Shown here: one piece after another, positions 31,241 to 33,525 of the stretch
Position numbering within the stretch: position 1 is the first letter of the stretch
Layout of the letters: each line of letters starts with the position of its first letter
NCBI GenBank assembly: GCA_000827265.1
Contig: KN834774.1
Span: 263,173 to 296,697 of the forward strand
Reading direction: 5' to 3'
DNA: 33,525 nt
From: Collybiopsis luxurians FD-317 M1
Lineage: Eukaryota > Basidiomycota > Agaricomycetes > Agaricales > Omphalotaceae
Translations under genes and position numbers: made by a program
Notes under the pieces: model-generated
Told to the model about the DNA's origin: nothing
The model's database searches: none
Seen by the model: the letters and a program-made list of their open reading frames with translations, nothing else

Positions 31241-31790
31241 CATTTGAGTACCACTGTGGCTGCCTCGCATGCAATTGACATGTGTGTCTTCTGTGTAGTT
31301 CTGTGTAACCCCTGCAATAAAATGTCTCTTATGTGCTGAGATGCTGAGCAATTGACACTTGTATCTCATGCATATTTCTCAATCCTGTCCCTTACACCTA
31401 ATCATTTGAGTGCCACCATGGCCGCCTTGCAAGTGATTGACATGTATGTCTTCTGTGTAGTTCCATGTGTGACCCCACAATAAAATGTCTCTTATGCACC
31501 AAGGTGCTGAGTGATTGATGCTCATATCTTGTGGGTATTTCTGTCCAACCTGTTCTCTCTTCCTGGGCACTGCAGCAGCAGCCTAGTGCCTCAAATCTGC
31601 ATTTTGTTGTGTTCCCCATAGTTGGAACATGTAACTGCAAAATGAAATTTCTCTCTTATGTGCACATGTGGATTTCTATCCAACCTGTTCTCTCTGAAGC
31701 TCTCAGATAATGGGTGTCACAGCAGCAGCCTGGTGCCTCAAATTTATGCTTTGTTTTGTGCCCCAAAGTTAGAATATTATCCCTTGTTAT
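31241..31790 (+). repeat. Degenerate tandem repeat, ~135-162 bp period
   Basis: catttgagtaccac at 31241 recurs as catttgagtgccac at 31403 (162 bp apart), with shared tgacatgt(g/a)tgtcttctgtg, caataaaatgtctcttatg and gctgag segments. A related unit pair follows: ccaacctgttctctct at 31545 and again at 31680 (135 bp apart), each with agcagcagcct(a/g)gtgcctcaaat. The unit has no conserved open frame. It lies between two decayed genes. Confidence 0.75.
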
Positions 31791-32056
31791 GCTGTTTCAT
31801 TGGACGCCATCTTAGGATGGTCTCAGATTATGGCTCTTTCTGGAAGCTCAGCAATAGGTATAGGGTTGCAGCCAAATGGCCAGGCATTATTTGTTTAGGC
31901 TGAAGTCTGTCAATCTTCCATTCCTCTGTGGCCCAAGTTCTTGATAATTTTGGGTTGACAAGAGTCAGGGTAGTCATAGTTGTTTATCTAGGTTTATCAT
32001 TCTTATTCTGGTATCTCCTTCTATCTTTCCCCTGGCTTCTTTGATTCTGATTGATA
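31791..32056. other. Intergenic, no gene recognised
   Basis: CpG-poor flank of the proline-rich gene remnant. No promoter element could be picked out with confidence. Confidence 0.35.
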
Positions 32057-32925
32057 TGCCTTCACAATGCATTTGCAGTGGAACAACAAGCAACTGCCAA
32101 GGTCTTCTTCCTCCTCCCCCTCTGCCCTATTCTGCAATTCCAGCCCCTGGTGAGGAAGTGGCTGAAGCCAATCCCCAAGCAGCACCAGCTCCTCTAGCTC
32201 CTGCCACTCCTCCAACTCCTCTAACTCCTCCAGCTCCTCCAACTCTTCCAGTATCAGAGCCAGGGCCTGCAGGTCCTGCTATGCAGCCTGACATTTCTTC
32301 TGGTGCCAGTTCATCCAGATGACATTCTAAGACATCTGACAATGACATTGACAAAACCATTTGCAAAATTATTGCTAAAGAGTTTCTTCCGGCATACAAG
32401 AAGAAGGTCCTTGAGCTGCATGAGGATTTCAATGGTGGGAGAATGATGGAGGGAGGCTCAAAGACTCTCAACCAACTCAGGAAGGAATTAGTTGACAAAA
32501 TATTCATCTTGATCAAGAACAAGGAGGCACCATTCACCAATATAACAACAACTCTCAACCTGAATAGGGCTCAAGCAAATATCAGAGTAAGTTTGCTCAA
32601 TTGCTCTCAGCATTATTTATCCATCTAACTTGTTACGCAGGCTATTACTCAGTACTTTCTAAATCATGTCAATGTGATGATGAAAAGACACAGCAGAAAC
32701 AAGGGCAAGGGTATCATAGCAGTTTTATCAACTGAAGATTTAACTGAGTTGATTAAGAAAACATTGTCAATCCTAGCACCCAAAGGTGTGCACCAGCTGT
32801 TCAAGGAGGAGAATGGGGATCTTATCACAACACATATGAAAAGGGAGCAAACCAGATTCAAGTCTGCAACTAAAGCAATGTGGGATGAACTGATGGCTGA
32901 TGCACAGCATGGGTATACTCAATGA
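32057..32925 (+). pseudogene. Two-exon proline-rich protein remnant, unassigned
   Basis: Exon 1 begins at ATG 32057 (MPSQCICSGTTSNCQGL). It has a Pro/Ala-rich segment with repeated P-x-P-P units (about residues 17-75), then a charged region (DNDIDKTICKIIAKEFLPAY, KKKVLELHEDF, KTLNQLRKELVDKIF) and ends at about 32587 (AQANIR). A GT-AG intron (gtaagtttgc to gttacgcag, about 32588-32640) leads into exon 2 (AITQYFLNHVNVMMKRH ... STEDLTELIKKTL ... MWDELMADAQHGYTQ) ending with a TGA at 32923-32925. A single in-frame TGA at 32320-32322, after the SSSR codons, breaks exon 1 between the proline-rich and charged parts. The helical C-terminal region has no domain I recognise. Without the stop it would encode about 270 residues. 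The downstream end lies about 180 bp from a TIR element. Confidence 0.55.
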
Positions 32926-33103
32926 GCTGAAAATACAGATGTCCAAGTTGGCTAGGACAACCTTTCAGTGGCTTTCTCAGTTCTTTTGGGTAGCCTAGCC
33001 CAGTTGAAGAGGGTGGGTGCTTTTGAGGCAATGATAGTAGTATTGTTATGCACCCCAGACAGTGACATAGTCTCTAAGAGGTATTTGTTCTATTGTGCTG
33101 ACT

Positions 33104-33525
33104 GCATCAGGAAAAGTACCTTAAGCCCAGGCAAATACAGGAAGCCTGAGAGTGCCCAGGATAATGGCCAAATTCTAGGAACCCTCAGACACTCTCAGGT
33201 ACTCCAAGTTGCTTAGGCTGCTTAGGCTTCCCAGGTTTTGGGCCAATTCTTAGGCTTCCTGGGAGATGTTTGAAAATAACCTGAGAGTCCCTGAGGGCTC
33301 CCTGGGGCTCCCTGAGGATCCCAGGAGCAGAAATATTCTAAATGCTACAAATCATGCAAAATTACATTGCAAATATACAGTTATGCATTATTCTTGTATA
33401 AATGCACAACCAGAACATTTATTTGGTGAGAATTATGCAGAGGTTTTTCACTTTTTTAATGAATCACATGATGAGCTCACTGTGAACTGTCTACAATCAA
33501 AAAAATTTTCCCATGGTCCAAACAT
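33104..33525 (+). mobile_element. CATCWGG-TIR element, copy C (cut by window edge)
   Basis: The left terminal repeat CATCAGGAAAAGTACCTTAA runs into GCCCAGGC and the GC-rich heptamer-rich subterminal region (33135-33330). It is followed by the AT-rich core with tcacatgatgagctcactgt and tgtctacaatcaaaa, as in copies A and B. The element continues beyond the window. TG precedes the left end. Confidence 0.8.

Noticed and set aside
32127..32558. 143-codon minus-strand frame and the minus-strand EELEELEEL-type frame at 32242-32021
   Set aside because: Shadows of the proline-rich coding exon; CTCCxCCT repeats translate as Glu/Leu or Gly/Val runs on the other strand.
1..33525. tRNA, rRNA, CRISPR or bacterial-type operons
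   Set aside because: No A/B-box pair with a foldable cloverleaf, no rRNA-like conserved sequence, and no regularly spaced direct repeats with unique spacers were seen.

Overview
The window looks like the nuclear genome of a mushroom-forming basidiomycete (Agaricomycetes). The evidence is a CxC2-type KDZ transposase gene interrupted by short GT-AG introns, a decayed member of a gene family I know only from basidiomycetes, and two small intron-rich genes with 35-67 nt introns. I see no bacterial operons, rRNA, tRNA or CRISPR array. Everything was read by eye, so alignments and boundaries are approximate where stated.

Layout. (1) 0.4-3.8 kb: a decayed KDZ transposase gene (+). (2) 4.9-8.0 kb: nested repeats. 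These are the tip of a TIR element (4885-5037), an older repeat (5334-5560 plus 5924-5955) split by a 363-bp MITE-like insertion, and a complete non-autonomous Mutator-like element (5990-8026) with a 9-bp target duplication. (3) 8.0-11.3 kb: no gene recognised. (4) 11.4-13.0 kb: a second copy of the older repeat, then a small five-exon gene (12236-12908, +). (5) 14.1-17.0 kb: a second Mutator-like element carrying a nested TIR element (15421-16275). (6) 17.0-20.4 kb: CpG-rich DNA with short tandem repeats and one copy of a duplicated ~1.1-kb block. (7) 21.2-22.4 kb: a truncated third Mutator-like copy split by a 483-bp hAT-type MITE with an 8-bp target duplication. (8) 22.6-25.7 kb: a tandem pair with a conserved reading frame, an intact five-exon paralogue of the 12.2-kb gene on the minus strand (24128-23457), and the second copy of the duplicated block. 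(9) 26.6-33.5 kb: two more copies of the TIR element, and between them three decayed basidiomycete genes.

Two features organise the window. First, it alternates between CpG-rich stretches around the small paralogues and the 17-20 kb region, and CpG-starved repeat and pseudogene DNA (no CpG at all in 27481-28080). In the decayed genes nearly every in-frame stop is TGA, as expected from CGA to TGA deamination. Second, the nested insertions and their empty sites allow the transposition events to be ordered.

The only gene that looks intact is the small paralogue at 24128-23457. Its sister at 12236 has the same exon plan but is off by one nucleotide in exon 3. No biochemical pathway or multi-gene system could be recognised.
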